A stretch of 64,000 nt of DNA from Wenzhouxiangella sp042310355 (GCF_042310355.1 NZ_JBHJMR010000001.1:310001-374000), one strand, 5' to 3'. Counted from the first letter of the stretch, positions 54,069 to 62,145 are shown. Program-made: numbers and translations. Notes: generated from the letters alone by a model not told the origin.

Positions 54069-55582
54069 TGACCTCCTTACGCCCCTATCAATCTGATGCG
54101 GTCGACGCCCTGCGAGCTTCCCTTGCCCAGGGCCGCAGAGCGCCTTGTCTCGTGATGCCGACAGGCTCCGGCAAAACGCACGTGGCCGCGCACCTGATAC
54201 GCGCCTGCGTCGACAAGGGCAATCGTGCCGTGTTTCTCGCGCCCCGCCGGGAACTGATCTACCAGACCTCCGAGAAGCTGGCCGGCGTCGACGTGAATCA
54301 CGGCGTGCTGATGGCCGGCGAGCCACGAAGTCTCTATCCCGAAGTACAGGTGGGCTGCATTCCGACCATGTACCGCCGATGCATCGCGGACGAACGCCTG
54401 CCCCTGCCCAAGGCGGACTTGGTGCTGGTCGACGAAGCGCACCTGAGCATCGCCAAGACCGCCCGCGCCATCATCGACGCCTACGTGGACAAGGGAGCGG
54501 CGGTTATCGGTCTCACGGCCACGCCTTGCCGAAGTGACGGCGCTGGTCTCGGACAAATCTACGATGACCTGGTGGAAGGGCCGAGTGTTGCCACGCTGAT
54601 CAACGAAGGCCACCTGGTGCCCGCCCGGTACTTTGCCGGCGCAAAGCCCGACCTCGAAGGCGTCAAGGTTCAGGCCGGCGACTACAACCAGCGAGAACTG
54701 GGAGAGCGCGTTAACCGTGTCGAGCTGATCGGTGATGTTGTCGAGAACTGGGCGCGCATCGCCCGAGATCGCCAGAGCTTCGTTTTCGCGGTGAACGTGT
54801 CGCACAGTCGGGCACTGTGTGAGGAATTCCAGGCCATCGGCGTAAAGGCCGAACACCTGGATGGACATACGCCTAACGATGAGCGTGCGGAGATCCTAGA
54901 ACGGCTCCGGCGAGGCGATACGCAGGTGATAACGAACTGCGACGTGCTGAGTTATGGCGTCGATTTTCCTCCCGTCTCTGCCGTCGTGCTCGCCAAGCCG
55001 ACGAAGAGCATCGCGCGGTACTTCCAGATGGTCGGGCGGGGTTTGCGGACGCACCCCAGAAAGGACGACTGCCTGGTGCTAGACCACGCTGGCGCTGTTC
55101 AGCAAATTGGCTTCGTCGACGACCCGATGCCGTGGAGCCTGGAAGGGAAGGAAACGGTACAGGATCGTATTGCCGGCGAGCGGTCGGAACCCGAGCCGAT
55201 CCAATGCGGTGACTGTGGCGCTGAGTTCCGGCCCGCACGTGAATGTCCGAATTGCGGGGCAGAGCAGGGCGGTACCTACTCGAAGGCCATCGAAGCGCAT
55301 GAAGCGGAGCTGCGTGAAATCGACAGGCAGCGGAAACTTGCCGACGCCCGGCAATGGACGTTCGAGGACAAGCGTCGATTTTACGCAGAGCTAAAGGCCA
55401 TTGCCCAGCGCCACGGCTACAAGCCTGGATGGGTAGCGCACAAGTACCGGACGAAAACCGGCGTCTGGCCTCAAGGTCTGAAAGACGAGCCGCCGATAGA
55501 ACCCTCGCTTGAAACACAAGCCTGGGTGCGGTCGCAAAACATCCGGTTTGCCAAGCGCCAGAAAAGGGAGGCCAGACCATGA
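54068..55582 (+). CDS. DEAH-box superfamily 2 helicase
   Basis: 504 residues. Walker A MPTGSGKTH at 30-38, DEAH (LVLVDEAHLS), GLTATP, and helicase C-terminal motifs FAVNVSHSRALCEEF, TNCDVLSYGVDFP and QMVGRGLRTHP. A zinc ribbon (CGDCGAEFRPARECPNCG, about 380-400) follows. SSL2/RadD-like helicases of this type occur in prophages and satellites next to a primase, where they unwind the origin. Overlaps the primase gene by 4 bases. Confidence 0.92.
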   Translation: MTSLRPYQSDAVDALRASLAQGRRAPCLVMPTGSGKTHVAAHLIRACVDKGNRAVFLAPRRELIYQTSEKLAGVDVNHGVLMAGEPRSLYPEVQVGCIPTMYRRCIADERLPLPKADLVLVDEAHLSIAKTARAIIDAYVDKGAAVIGLTATPCRSDGAGLGQIYDDLVEGPSVATLINEGHLVPARYFAGAKPDLEGVKVQAGDYNQRELGERVNRVELIGDVVENWARIARDRQSFVFAVNVSHSRALCEEFQAIGVKAEHLDGHTPNDERAEILERLRRGDTQVITNCDVLSYGVDFPPVSAVVLAKPTKSIARYFQMVGRGLRTHPRKDDCLVLDHAGAVQQIGFVDDPMPWSLEGKETVQDRIAGERSEPEPIQCGDCGAEFRPARECPNCGAEQGGTYSKAIEAHEAELREIDRQRKLADARQWTFEDKRRFYAELKAIAQRHGYKPGWVAHKYRTKTGVWPQGLKDEPPIEPSLETQAWVRSQNIRFAKRQKREARP

Positions 55583-56502
55583 AGTCTTCCGAATGGGCGC
55601 ATGGAAAATGGCCGGAGATCATCGAAGCGGTAGTCGGCTCCGAGTACGTCGACGGTAAACATCACCCTTGCCCGAACGGTGATGGTCGGGACTGTTTCAG
55701 GTTCAGCAACATCAATGGCAGGGGCAACTATTTTTGCCGATGCTCCGATGGTGATAAGGATGGCTTCGACCTGATCCAATGCTGCCGTCATGTCGACTTC
55801 AAAGGGGCGGTTAAGCTAGTCGAAGAGGTGATCGGAGAGCGTCCACGTGATAAAATAGACCCATCGTTTACGCAGTCAAAATCCTACGCTCAGAGACTGC
55901 GAGGCGAGGCGGAAAGGACACCCCGCAGCCGGTATCTTGAAGGCCGGGGGCTGATCTTGCCGCCGGGGTTACTCTGGCACCCGAATGTCGAATACCGACA
56001 GGATGGTGAGCTGGTCGGCACGTATCCCGCGATGCTCGCGCCAGTAACCCGAGCCGGTCGATTCCTGACGATGCATGTCACGTATCTACAGGACGGCCAC
56101 AAGGCCCCGGTCGACCCATGCCGGAAGCTACTACCCGGCCCTGGCCTGAAAGGCGGAGCGGTCGAACTCTATCCCGCCGGCCAGACGCTCGGAATCGCGG
56201 AGGGGGTAGAGACCGCGATTGCTGCGCACATGCTCTTCGGTATTCCCGTATGGGCCGCACTGAATACCTCCCTCCTCAAGGCATGGACGCCACCCCAAGG
56301 CGTCGGGCACGTTGTCGTCTTCGCAGACCATGACCTGAACTTCGCAGGCCAAGCCGCCGCCTTCACGCTGGCGCATCGCCTCAGCGGCAAGGTCGCTGTC
56401 GAGGTGAGGATGCCCGAGCGGGTCGGTGATTGGAATGACGAGCTGGTCTCAGGGGAGCGCGCAAATCGGGCCGACTTTTGCCGTACCACCTGTTCTGTAT
56501 GA
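55579..56502 (+). CDS. Toprim-domain DNA primase (P4 alpha N-terminal-like)
   Basis: 307 residues. An N-terminal zinc-finger region (HHPCPNGDGRDCFRF ... YFCRC; Cys31/39/53/55) as in phage primase/helicase proteins, followed by a Toprim_3-type catalytic domain with GIAEGVETAIAAHMLF (catalytic Glu) and HVVVFADHDLN (Asp pair). The helicase half found in P4 alpha is absent and seems to be supplied by the preceding gene. Confidence 0.88.
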   Translation: MKSSEWAHGKWPEIIEAVVGSEYVDGKHHPCPNGDGRDCFRFSNINGRGNYFCRCSDGDKDGFDLIQCCRHVDFKGAVKLVEEVIGERPRDKIDPSFTQSKSYAQRLRGEAERTPRSRYLEGRGLILPPGLLWHPNVEYRQDGELVGTYPAMLAPVTRAGRFLTMHVTYLQDGHKAPVDPCRKLLPGPGLKGGAVELYPAGQTLGIAEGVETAIAAHMLFGIPVWAALNTSLLKAWTPPQGVGHVVVFADHDLNFAGQAAAFTLAHRLSGKVAVEVRMPERVGDWNDELVSGERANRADFCRTTCSV

Positions 56503-56601
56503 AAATATAGTATTATCGGGGCATATCGGATAATATATCCGTAGGTTGGACGCACGAAAGACACGTTAAACCAACATGATAGGAACGCCATGAGTATTGT
56601 A

Positions 56602-56620
56602 TGTAGGCAAGGTGTAGGCA
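56602..56620 (+). repeat. internal pair of arm-type octamers
   Basis: Two TGTAGGCA copies (56602-56609, 56613-56620) in an AT-rich 121-base spacer between the primase and the terminase-like genes, identical to the integrase arm sites at the element ends. Confidence 0.6.
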
Positions 56621-56623
56621 TCG

Positions 56624-56992
56624 ATGCCACGTGACACCCTGCCATCGGAATTCCGGCCCCGGTTTCTGGACACCCTGGACGGTCGCACCCAGACCGCCCG
56701 CGTTCTTCGCCAGAGACTTGCGGAGATCCAGTCCGATCTAGGGGGTGCGGATCAGCTGTCCTATGCGCAGCGGTCGCTAGCCCGTCGCGCGGTCTGGCTG
56801 GAAGCTTGGATCGAGACCCAGGAGGCCAACGCAGCCGATGGGGAGAAGATCGAGATCGGCCAGCAGGTGAGCGCCCTTAACTCGCTGATCGGGATATTGA
56901 AGACGTTAGGGCTGGAGCGGAAAGCATCACAGGTTCCTGACCTGCAAACCTACCTGCGTCAACGGGCAGCCGAAAAGGCAGAGGCGAGCTGA
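56624..56992 (+). CDS. small helical protein preceding the terminase-like gene (possible small terminase)
   Basis: 122 residues, mostly helical and charged (TARVLRQRLAEIQSDLGGADQLSYAQRSLARRAVWLEAWIETQEA ... SALNSLIGILKTLGLERKA). Position directly before a large-terminase-like gene and the SALNSLIGILKTLGLERK motif common in proteins at this place in prophages suggest a small terminase or head-packaging accessory; no HTH is obvious. No strong ribosome-binding site. Confidence 0.6.
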   Translation: MPRDTLPSEFRPRFLDTLDGRTQTARVLRQRLAEIQSDLGGADQLSYAQRSLARRAVWLEAWIETQEANAADGEKIEIGQQVSALNSLIGILKTLGLERKASQVPDLQTYLRQRAAEKAEAS

Positions 56993-57042
56993 TGGACATG
57001 ACCGCCATCACGCTGCTGTTCTACTGGTGGGTAGCACGATGA
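56992..57042 (+). CDS. 16-residue hydrophobic peptide, coupled
   Basis: MDMTAITLLFYWWVAR: its ATG overlaps the stop of the preceding gene and its stop overlaps the ATG of the terminase-like gene (ATGA). It may be a true micropeptide or just a coupling device that carries ribosomes to the next gene. Confidence 0.25.
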   Translation: MDMTAITLLFYWWVAR

Positions 57043-58457
57043 CCGAGCCGGCCCGAAAGACTGACCAGGCAATGACGATCCTAGACGCCATGAGCGATTC
57101 GCAGCTTATGGGCGGCTCATTCTCCGGCGCTACCTGGGAGGCCTGGCGAGCTGCCCTGTCTGGCGCTTTCGGCCTGCCCCTGAGCGGTAAGCGGCTAGAC
57201 GCATTCAAACGGCTAGCCGGGGGCCGTAGGCCGCCCCAGAGTCAAGTCCGTGAGTTCTACGCGGTCGCTGGCCGCCGTAGCGCGAAGAGCAACGTGAGCG
57301 CTGGTGTCGCTGTCTATCTCGCGACGGTCGGAGCCGAGCAAATCCTAAGCCGGCTCAGTCCTGGCGAGACCCCAGTGGTAGCCCTGCTAGCGGTTGATCG
57401 GTACCAGGCCCGAGTGCTGTCGAATTACATTGGCGGCATCCTGGAGAACAGCCCGCTGCTATCGCGAATGGTGGCGAAGTCTGGCACCGAGGCCATCGAG
57501 CTTGTTAATGGCGTGCGAATTGAGGTGTTCACCAACAATTACCGGGCCGTTCGAGGCCGCACCCTGCTAGCCGTGATCCTGGACGAATGCGCCTTTTACC
57601 GCAGCGACCAAACGGCCAGCCCGGACATTGAAACGTATCGCGCCGTTGTCCCGTCGCTTGCCACAACCGGCGGCCTGCTGATTGGCGTCTCCAGTCCATA
57701 CGCTCAAAAAGGATTGCTCTGGCAAAAGCACAGGCAGCACTTTGGCAAGAGTGGTGATGTCCTGGTTGTGCAAGGGGGTACGCTGGATTTCAATCCGACG
57801 CTGCCCAAGCGAATTATTGATGAAGCAATGGAAGATGATCCCGAGGCCGCGAAGGCCGAATGGCTGGGACAATTCCGAAACGACATTGCTTCGTTTGTTC
57901 AGCGCGAGGTTGTGGATGCTTGCGTTATCCCTGGCCGCTATGAGCTGCCGTTCTTGAGCTGCAACAGCTATCGCGCATTCTGCGATCCATCCGGCGGTAG
58001 CAGTGATTCAATGACACTGTGTATCGGCCATGAAGAGGGGCAGACCATTGTTATCGACGCTATCCGCGAAGCTGTCCCACCATTCAGCCCCGAAGCGGTA
58101 GTGGCGGAATTTTCCGAGCTAATGCGCGAATACAGGATTAGTCGCGTTGAAGGTGATCGCTATGGCGGCGAATGGCCCCGCGAAAGATTCAGCGTTCACC
58201 GAATAACCTACGACGTTGCGCGCAAGCCGCGAACAGAGCTATACAAAGACACCTTGCCATTGCTCAATTCAAAACGTGTTGAGCTTCTAGACAATGATCG
58301 TCTGGTCGCTCAATTCTGCGGACTGGAACGCCGAGCCGGGCGAGCAGGCCGCGATGCCATCGACCATGCGCCCGGCGCTAATGACGATCTTTGTAACGCT
58401 GTCGCTGGCCTTGTCGCTTCAACCAAGCCTAAGCGCAAACGGGCCGGCACCTGGTGA
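57039..58457 (+). CDS. terminase large subunit-like ATPase/nuclease
   Basis: 472 residues. Packaging-ATPase motifs: deviant Walker A AGRRSAKS (77-84) and Walker B LLAVILDE (176-183), then the coupling SSP motif (LIGVSSPYAQKGLLW). The RNase H-like nuclease half has acidic residues in FCDPSGGSSDSM, EGDRYGGEW and NDDLCNAVAG. Pumps DNA into proheads in phages. No portal or capsid gene follows, which is odd for a terminase. ATG 57039 chosen for its ATGA overlap. Confidence 0.85.
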   Translation: MTEPARKTDQAMTILDAMSDSQLMGGSFSGATWEAWRAALSGAFGLPLSGKRLDAFKRLAGGRRPPQSQVREFYAVAGRRSAKSNVSAGVAVYLATVGAEQILSRLSPGETPVVALLAVDRYQARVLSNYIGGILENSPLLSRMVAKSGTEAIELVNGVRIEVFTNNYRAVRGRTLLAVILDECAFYRSDQTASPDIETYRAVVPSLATTGGLLIGVSSPYAQKGLLWQKHRQHFGKSGDVLVVQGGTLDFNPTLPKRIIDEAMEDDPEAAKAEWLGQFRNDIASFVQREVVDACVIPGRYELPFLSCNSYRAFCDPSGGSSDSMTLCIGHEEGQTIVIDAIREAVPPFSPEAVVAEFSELMREYRISRVEGDRYGGEWPRERFSVHRITYDVARKPRTELYKDTLPLLNSKRVELLDNDRLVAQFCGLERRAGRAGRDAIDHAPGANDDLCNAVAGLVASTKPKRKRAGTW

Positions 58458-58482
58458 AACCACAACCCAAGAGGTAAACGTC

Positions 58483-58674
58483 ATGAAAAGGAAGTTTGTA
58501 GTTCACAACGGCGGCGGCTGCACTTGCGGCGGTGAAGATATCGCCCGCAAGGTCGAACAGGAACTGGAGCGCCAGCTATCCGAAAAGACCGCAGCGCCGG
58601 CCACGAATCGCGGCCTGTTCAATCAGAACAAGCCGAAGAAGTCCCGCCCGCTCAACAAGGGGGTGCTGTCATGA
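58483..58674 (+). CDS. small CxCGG protein, unknown
   Basis: 63 residues beginning MKRKFVVHNGGGCTCGGEDIARKVEQELERQLSEK; a short Gly/Cys knot (CTCGG) followed by a helix and a basic, Asn/Pro-rich tail. AGAGG lies 8-9 bases before the ATG, and the stop overlaps the next gene's start (ATGA). No family recognised. Confidence 0.6.
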   Translation: MKRKFVVHNGGGCTCGGEDIARKVEQELERQLSEKTAAPATNRGLFNQNKPKKSRPLNKGVLS

Positions 58675-59369
58675 GCGCCGCCGCCGAACAGATGACCGGC
58701 ATGCAACTGCCTGGCGGTCTCGGTATGCCTTCGATATCGAACGCCAACGACGACCAGCTGAAGCAATGCCTGTCTAGTGACATTCAATTCATCCGGCAGC
58801 TAATGGAAACCGAGAGCACCAAGCCGGACAGAGACGGCATGGCCCCGGCTGCGTGGAAAGAGCGCGCCCAAGGCAATCGGTCGATGCAAAACAATCTCGC
58901 AGCGGTCGAACGCTCCGAGCGCCGCATCGTCGCCATTCAACAAGAGCTGGAAAGCCGCGAAGCCGCGCGCAAGGCCGAAGCCGAACAGCAGAGCAAGCGA
59001 GCCGAGCAGCGATTGACTGAGCTTGTCGAGAAAGCGCCCGACAACGCCAAGCGCCTTGCCGACCGAGCCGAAGAGTTGATGCCCTCAGTTGAGCGCGTGA
59101 GGCAGTTGGTGGCTGACCTTGAAGCAATGGCCCTGGCGACCGGCATCGCGCCCGCGTATTCGATCCTGAGCGACGGCAGCGAACGCGCCGCGCGCGAACT
59201 GGACGTGGCCGCCCCCAAGCTGGCCGAACTGCCCGAAGGTCTGCCGAGCAAGCGTGAGTTCGATACCGCGTCGGCAATGCTGGCCGGTCGGCATGGCGGC
59301 TTCAATATCCGCCCCGGCCTGCCTGGCGACTACGCGAAGGTCGATCAGATCGCCCGCGACCGGAAGTAA
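58671..59369 (+). CDS. coiled-coil hypothetical protein
   Basis: 232 residues. A Met/Gly-rich start (MSAAAEQMTGMQLPGGLGMPS), a long predicted coiled coil (about 60-140; ERRIVAIQQELESREAARKAEAEQQSKRAEQRLTELVEKA), then an Ala-rich region and LPSKREFDTASAMLAGRHGGFNIRPGLPGDYAKV. Its position after a terminase-like gene would suit a scaffold or structural-assembly factor; this is inference from place and shape only. A terminator follows at 59439. Confidence 0.65.
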   Translation: MSAAAEQMTGMQLPGGLGMPSISNANDDQLKQCLSSDIQFIRQLMETESTKPDRDGMAPAAWKERAQGNRSMQNNLAAVERSERRIVAIQQELESREAARKAEAEQQSKRAEQRLTELVEKAPDNAKRLADRAEELMPSVERVRQLVADLEAMALATGIAPAYSILSDGSERAARELDVAAPKLAELPEGLPSKREFDTASAMLAGRHGGFNIRPGLPGDYAKVDQIARDRK

Positions 59370-59438
59370 TCCAGATCCAGCCGGAGTGGTGGTGCCGGTC
59401 CTCGCGAAAGACCACCTAGCACCCGCGCGAGGGTGCCC

Positions 59439-59482
59439 GCGCGGCCGGCTTTTTCGCAATTGGCAGTCGGCCGCGCTTTTTT
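59439..59482 (+). terminator. rho-independent terminator inside the element
   Basis: GCGCGGCCG (59439-59447) pairs with CGGCCGCGC (59468-59476), followed by six T residues. It ends the terminase/coiled-coil transcript just before the MFRP-repeat gene. Confidence 0.75.
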
Positions 59483-59497
59483 CTATTCGGAGCGCCT

Positions 59498-59623
59498 ATG
59501 TTCAAGCCGATGTTTCGCCCCATGTTCCGACCGATGTTCCGCCCGGCCTTTGGCGAGCCGGAGGAGGAACCGCAGGAGGAACAGCAGCAGGAACAGCCCG
59601 AGGATGAACAGGCGGTCGAATGA
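59498..59623 (+). CDS. 41-residue peptide with MF(R/K)P repeats and acidic tail
   Basis: Starts with four repeats MFKP-MFRP-MFRP-MFRP, followed by AFGEPEEEPQEEQQQEQPEDEQAVE. CGGAG lies 8 bases before the ATG and a terminator directly before that. Amphipathic basic head plus Glu/Gln tail, no known family. The repeat is also visible at DNA level (ATGTTCCGACCG-type). Confidence 0.5.
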   Translation: MFKPMFRPMFRPMFRPAFGEPEEEPQEEQQQEQPEDEQAVE

Positions 59624-59906
59624 CCGAATCCAGGCCCGCGCCATTCGTCGGGCCGGGGAGCTGCTGAGGCAGATAGAGCCGGCAGCCGGAGCGCGGACAG
59701 ACGTAGAACCTAGGGAGGGCGACCACCCCAGGTTAACGCGCAAACAAGCCGCCGAATCTGCCGGCATGTCCGACCACCAACGCAAGCAAGCACTCCGGGT
59801 CGCCAACGTGCCCGAAGATGACTTCGAGACGCGATCCTTTACAGCGTCGGAGCGAACGCCGCCCACGGCCAGCGCCGCACCAATGCCGACAAGCGCAAGG
59901 CGGTGA
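59604..59906 (+). CDS. small ParB-like/HTH accessory protein, C-terminus probably shifted
   Basis: 100 residues; AIRRAGELLRQIEPAAG and LTRKQAAESAGMSDHQRKQALRVANVPEDDFE resemble the helix-turn-helix segment common in phage/plasmid ParB-like regulators. After DFE the frame turns into low-quality sequence, while the next homologous segment (GANAAHGQRRTNADKRKAV) lies in another frame. Starts inside the end of the MFRP gene. Confidence 0.5.
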   Translation: MNRRSNDRIQARAIRRAGELLRQIEPAAGARTDVEPREGDHPRLTRKQAAESAGMSDHQRKQALRVANVPEDDFETRSFTASERTPPTASAAPMPTSARR

Positions 59907-60334
59907 TGACGTTGCTGGAAGATGATGAATGGTCGCAGTGGTCGGATCGGGAGATTGCGAGAAAGTGCTCGGTCACTCATCCGTTCGTGTCGCGCATTCG
60001 AGTATCACTGGAAACGGTTACCAGTGAGAATGACGAACCGCCCCCACCCCGTACCTACACCACCAAGCACGGCACCACGGCGACGATGAACACATCGAAC
60101 ATCGGCAGGCGTGAGTCAGATCAGCCCGACAGCGGCGGCAACGAAAGCGCGCATCATACCGCCCCGCGATCCTGTCCGAATCCTGCCTGCCAGTCCGTAG
60201 GAGATCCGCGCGCCCGTCTTTCCGCTGCGGCATGTAGGCGGCGTGTAGGCCGGCGGAATTCGCCCTGGTGCCTACACAGTGCCTACACGCTGAAATCTTC
60301 GTTTGACTCTTCGGGTAGCCGAGATCGGCTGTAA
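59822..60334 (+). pseudogene. truncated ParB-family protein fragment
   Basis: In this frame the translation reads YSVGANAAHGQRRTNADK, KAVMTLLEDDEWSQWSDREIARKC, VTHPFVSRIR and RTYTTKHGTTATMNTSNIG, segments I recognise from ParB-domain plasmid/phage proteins, but the N-terminal ParB nuclease domain is missing. GTG 59903 could start a 143-residue product; its last 60 residues look non-coding and run into the att arm sites. Probably a relic. Confidence 0.5.
60233..60287 (+). promoter_or_regulatory. integrase arm-type sites, right end
   Basis: TGTAGGCG (60233), TGTAGGCC (60244), TGCCTACA (60269) and TGCCTACA (60280), about 65-115 bases from the right att core. Mirrors the left-end set. Confidence 0.65.
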
Positions 60335-60349
60335 GGCCCGTGGATATTG

Positions 60350-60436
60350 TGGTGCCGAGGGCGGGAATCGAACCCGCACTGCCTTTCGGCAAACGGATTT
60401 TGAGTCCGTCGCGTCTACCAGTTCCGCCACCCCGGC
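60350..60436 (-). tRNA. tRNA-Leu(CAA), intact; right att site
   Basis: 87-base class-II tRNA with CCA; acceptor GCCGGGG/CCTCGGC (one G-T pair), discriminator A; anticodon loop CTCAAAA (CAA, codon UUG). Bases 60350-60407 are the att core shared with 51121-51178; integration rebuilt the gene exactly. Confidence 0.97.
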
Positions 60437-60490
60437 AGCGGGAGGCCTATTGTCTTTTGCGCGCCGGCTTTTGTCCAGACCAGCAGCCGA

Positions 60491-61063
60491 CTAATCCGAA
60501 TCCAGGCTCAGCGGGGTGGGGCTTGGCTGGTACCAGTCGCCCTCGACCGGCCTGAACACGCAGCATTCGTCCATTACGCCGGAATAGATGTGGACTGTGA
60601 CGGCCGGCTCGTCGCCACTCGGGTTGGCAATGGTGTGATGCTCGTGCGGCGGGATCAAGCTGCCGGCGCTGCCGACGCCCGAGCGCATGGTGGTGCGCGG
60701 TTCGAGCCGGAACTCGTCGGTGCCGCGTTCGACCAGTTCGTACTGGACCACTTCGATCTCACCGTGCCAGACGGCTTCGACGCACCACATCCCCGCGTGG
60801 TCGTGCAGGGGCGTGCCCTGGCCCGGGCCCCAGGTCATGGCCAGCACGCTGTAGCCAAGCTCCTCGTCCTGATGCAACAGCCTGCGGCAGTAGTGGTCGT
60901 TGCTGTATTCGTAGACACAGTCGGGCAGGCGGATGGAATCGTCGGCCATGAGTTCGCACAGACACTGGCGAAGATTCTGCGTGATTTCCTCGGCGCTGCC
61001 GGCCGAGACGGCGTGGTGGATCTTTTGGATCATGCGCGTTTTGCCGGGAAAATCAAGGCTCAT
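60491..61063 (-). CDS. cysteine dioxygenase-family protein (cupin)
   Basis: 190 residues with the cysteine/thiol dioxygenase cupin: WGPGQGTPLHDHAGMWCVEAVWHGEIEVVQYEL (the HxH iron ligands) and PPHEHHTIANPSGDEPAVTVHIY (third His). Oxidises cysteine or 3-mercaptopropionate to the sulfinate. Its ATG overlaps the metX stop (ATGA), so the two are translationally coupled. Confidence 0.88.
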   Translation of the reverse strand: MSLDFPGKTRMIQKIHHAVSAGSAEEITQNLRQCLCELMADDSIRLPDCVYEYSNDHYCRRLLHQDEELGYSVLAMTWGPGQGTPLHDHAGMWCVEAVWHGEIEVVQYELVERGTDEFRLEPRTTMRSGVGSAGSLIPPHEHHTIANPSGDEPAVTVHIYSGVMDECCVFRPVEGDWYQPSPTPLSLDSD

Positions 61064-62145
61064 TTCAACCACTTCCTGATCGGTTTTCCAAAAGTCGGGA
61101 TGTCGGCCAGGAAGGCATCGTGCCCCTGCACCGACGGCAATTCATGATAGCTGACTTCGTTGCCGCTGCTCTCGAGCGCGGCGGCGAGTTCCTTCTGCTG
61201 CGTCAGGGGGAAGAGGATATCGGTTTTCACGCCCAGCACCAGGGCCTCGCCGGCAAAGCAGCGATCGAACATGCGCTTGAGCGTTTCGTCGCTGTCGCAG
61301 AAATCGAAATTGTCCATGGCCCGCGACAGGTAGAGGTAGCTGCAGGGATCGAACTGGCCCACGAACTTGCGCGCATGGGATTCCAGGTACGATTCCACGG
61401 CGAATCGCATGCCGAAGAGCGTGGGGGGAAAGTAGTCCTGGCTCTGGCGCCCGAATCGCGCCTGCCACTCGGTGGCCGAGCGGTAGGAGATCATGCCCAG
61501 CTTGCGCGCCAGGCGCATGCCGACTTCCGGCCAGTTGTCCTCGGTGTACTGCCCGTCGCGGAAATTGCGATCGGTCACGACGGCCTCGCGCTGCAGCGAG
61601 CGGATGGCGATGGCCATCGGCGTGGCCGAGCAGGCGCTCGAGATCAGCGCCAGCTTGCGCGTGCTCTGCGGATACTGTTTGAGCCAGGCGAGCGCCGTCA
61701 GGCCGCCCATGGACGGGCCGATGACCGCATGCAGGGTCTCGATGCCGAGATCTTCGACCACCAGGCGCGTGGCGCGGGCGATGTCCTCGATGGCCAGCTC
61801 GGGGAAGGCCAGGCGCCAGGGCTTGCCGGATTCCGGGTTGATGCTCGCCGGCCCGGTCGAGCCCATGCACGAGCCGAGCGAGTTAACGCACAGCACGAAG
61901 AAGCGATCGGTGTCGATGTAGCGCCCCGGTCCGATCATGTCTTCCCACCAGCCCGGTTCCGGATCCTGCGCGCTCGACGCCGCGTGGGCCCCGGGCGACA
62001 AGCCGGTAAAGATCAGGATGGCGTTGGACTTGTCGGCATCGAGCGTGCCCCAGGATTCCCAGGCCAGGCGAACATGCGGAAGCCGCCCGCCGCGGTAGAG
62101 CGAAAACGGTTTCTCGAGATCGAAGTAGCGGGTGGCCGGACCCAT
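61060..62145 (-). CDS. metX: MetX-family homoserine/serine O-acyltransferase
   Basis: 361 residues, alpha/beta-hydrolase fold. Nucleophile Ser in IGPSMGGLTALAW; Asp and His in the C-terminal part (VKTDILFPLTQQKEL and SVQGHDAFLADI). Transfers acetyl or succinyl to L-homoserine; in Xanthomonadales-like bacteria some MetX proteins act on L-serine instead. Coupling to a cysteine dioxygenase gene would fit sulfur amino acid metabolism. Acyl donor not resolved here. Confidence 0.9.
   Translation of the reverse strand: MGPATRYFDLEKPFSLYRGGRLPHVRLAWESWGTLDADKSNAILIFTGLSPGAHAASSAQDPEPGWWEDMIGPGRYIDTDRFFVLCVNSLGSCMGSTGPASINPESGKPWRLAFPELAIEDIARATRLVVEDLGIETLHAVIGPSMGGLTALAWLKQYPQSTRKLALISSACSATPMAIAIRSLQREAVVTDRNFRDGQYTEDNWPEVGMRLARKLGMISYRSATEWQARFGRQSQDYFPPTLFGMRFAVESYLESHARKFVGQFDPCSYLYLSRAMDNFDFCDSDETLKRMFDRCFAGEALVLGVKTDILFPLTQQKELAAALESSGNEVSYHELPSVQGHDAFLADIPTFGKPIRKWLK

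Larger units (their letters stand above)
51179..60349. mobile_element. 9.2-kb integrative element (phage-satellite-like) in tRNA-Leu
   Basis: Bounded by 58-bp identical tRNA-Leu repeats. All genes point the same way: integrase, unknown, AlpA-like regulator, iteron-bearing initiator, helicase, primase, terminase-like proteins and small unknown genes. No portal, capsid, tail, holin or lysin gene is recognisable. Base composition is visibly lower in GC than the flanks. Either a satellite that uses a helper phage's particles or a deleted prophage. Confidence 0.85.

Noticed and set aside
51179..60349. Complete prophage
   Set aside because: No portal, capsid, tail, holin or lysin gene is recognisable in 9.2 kb; a satellite or remnant fits better.
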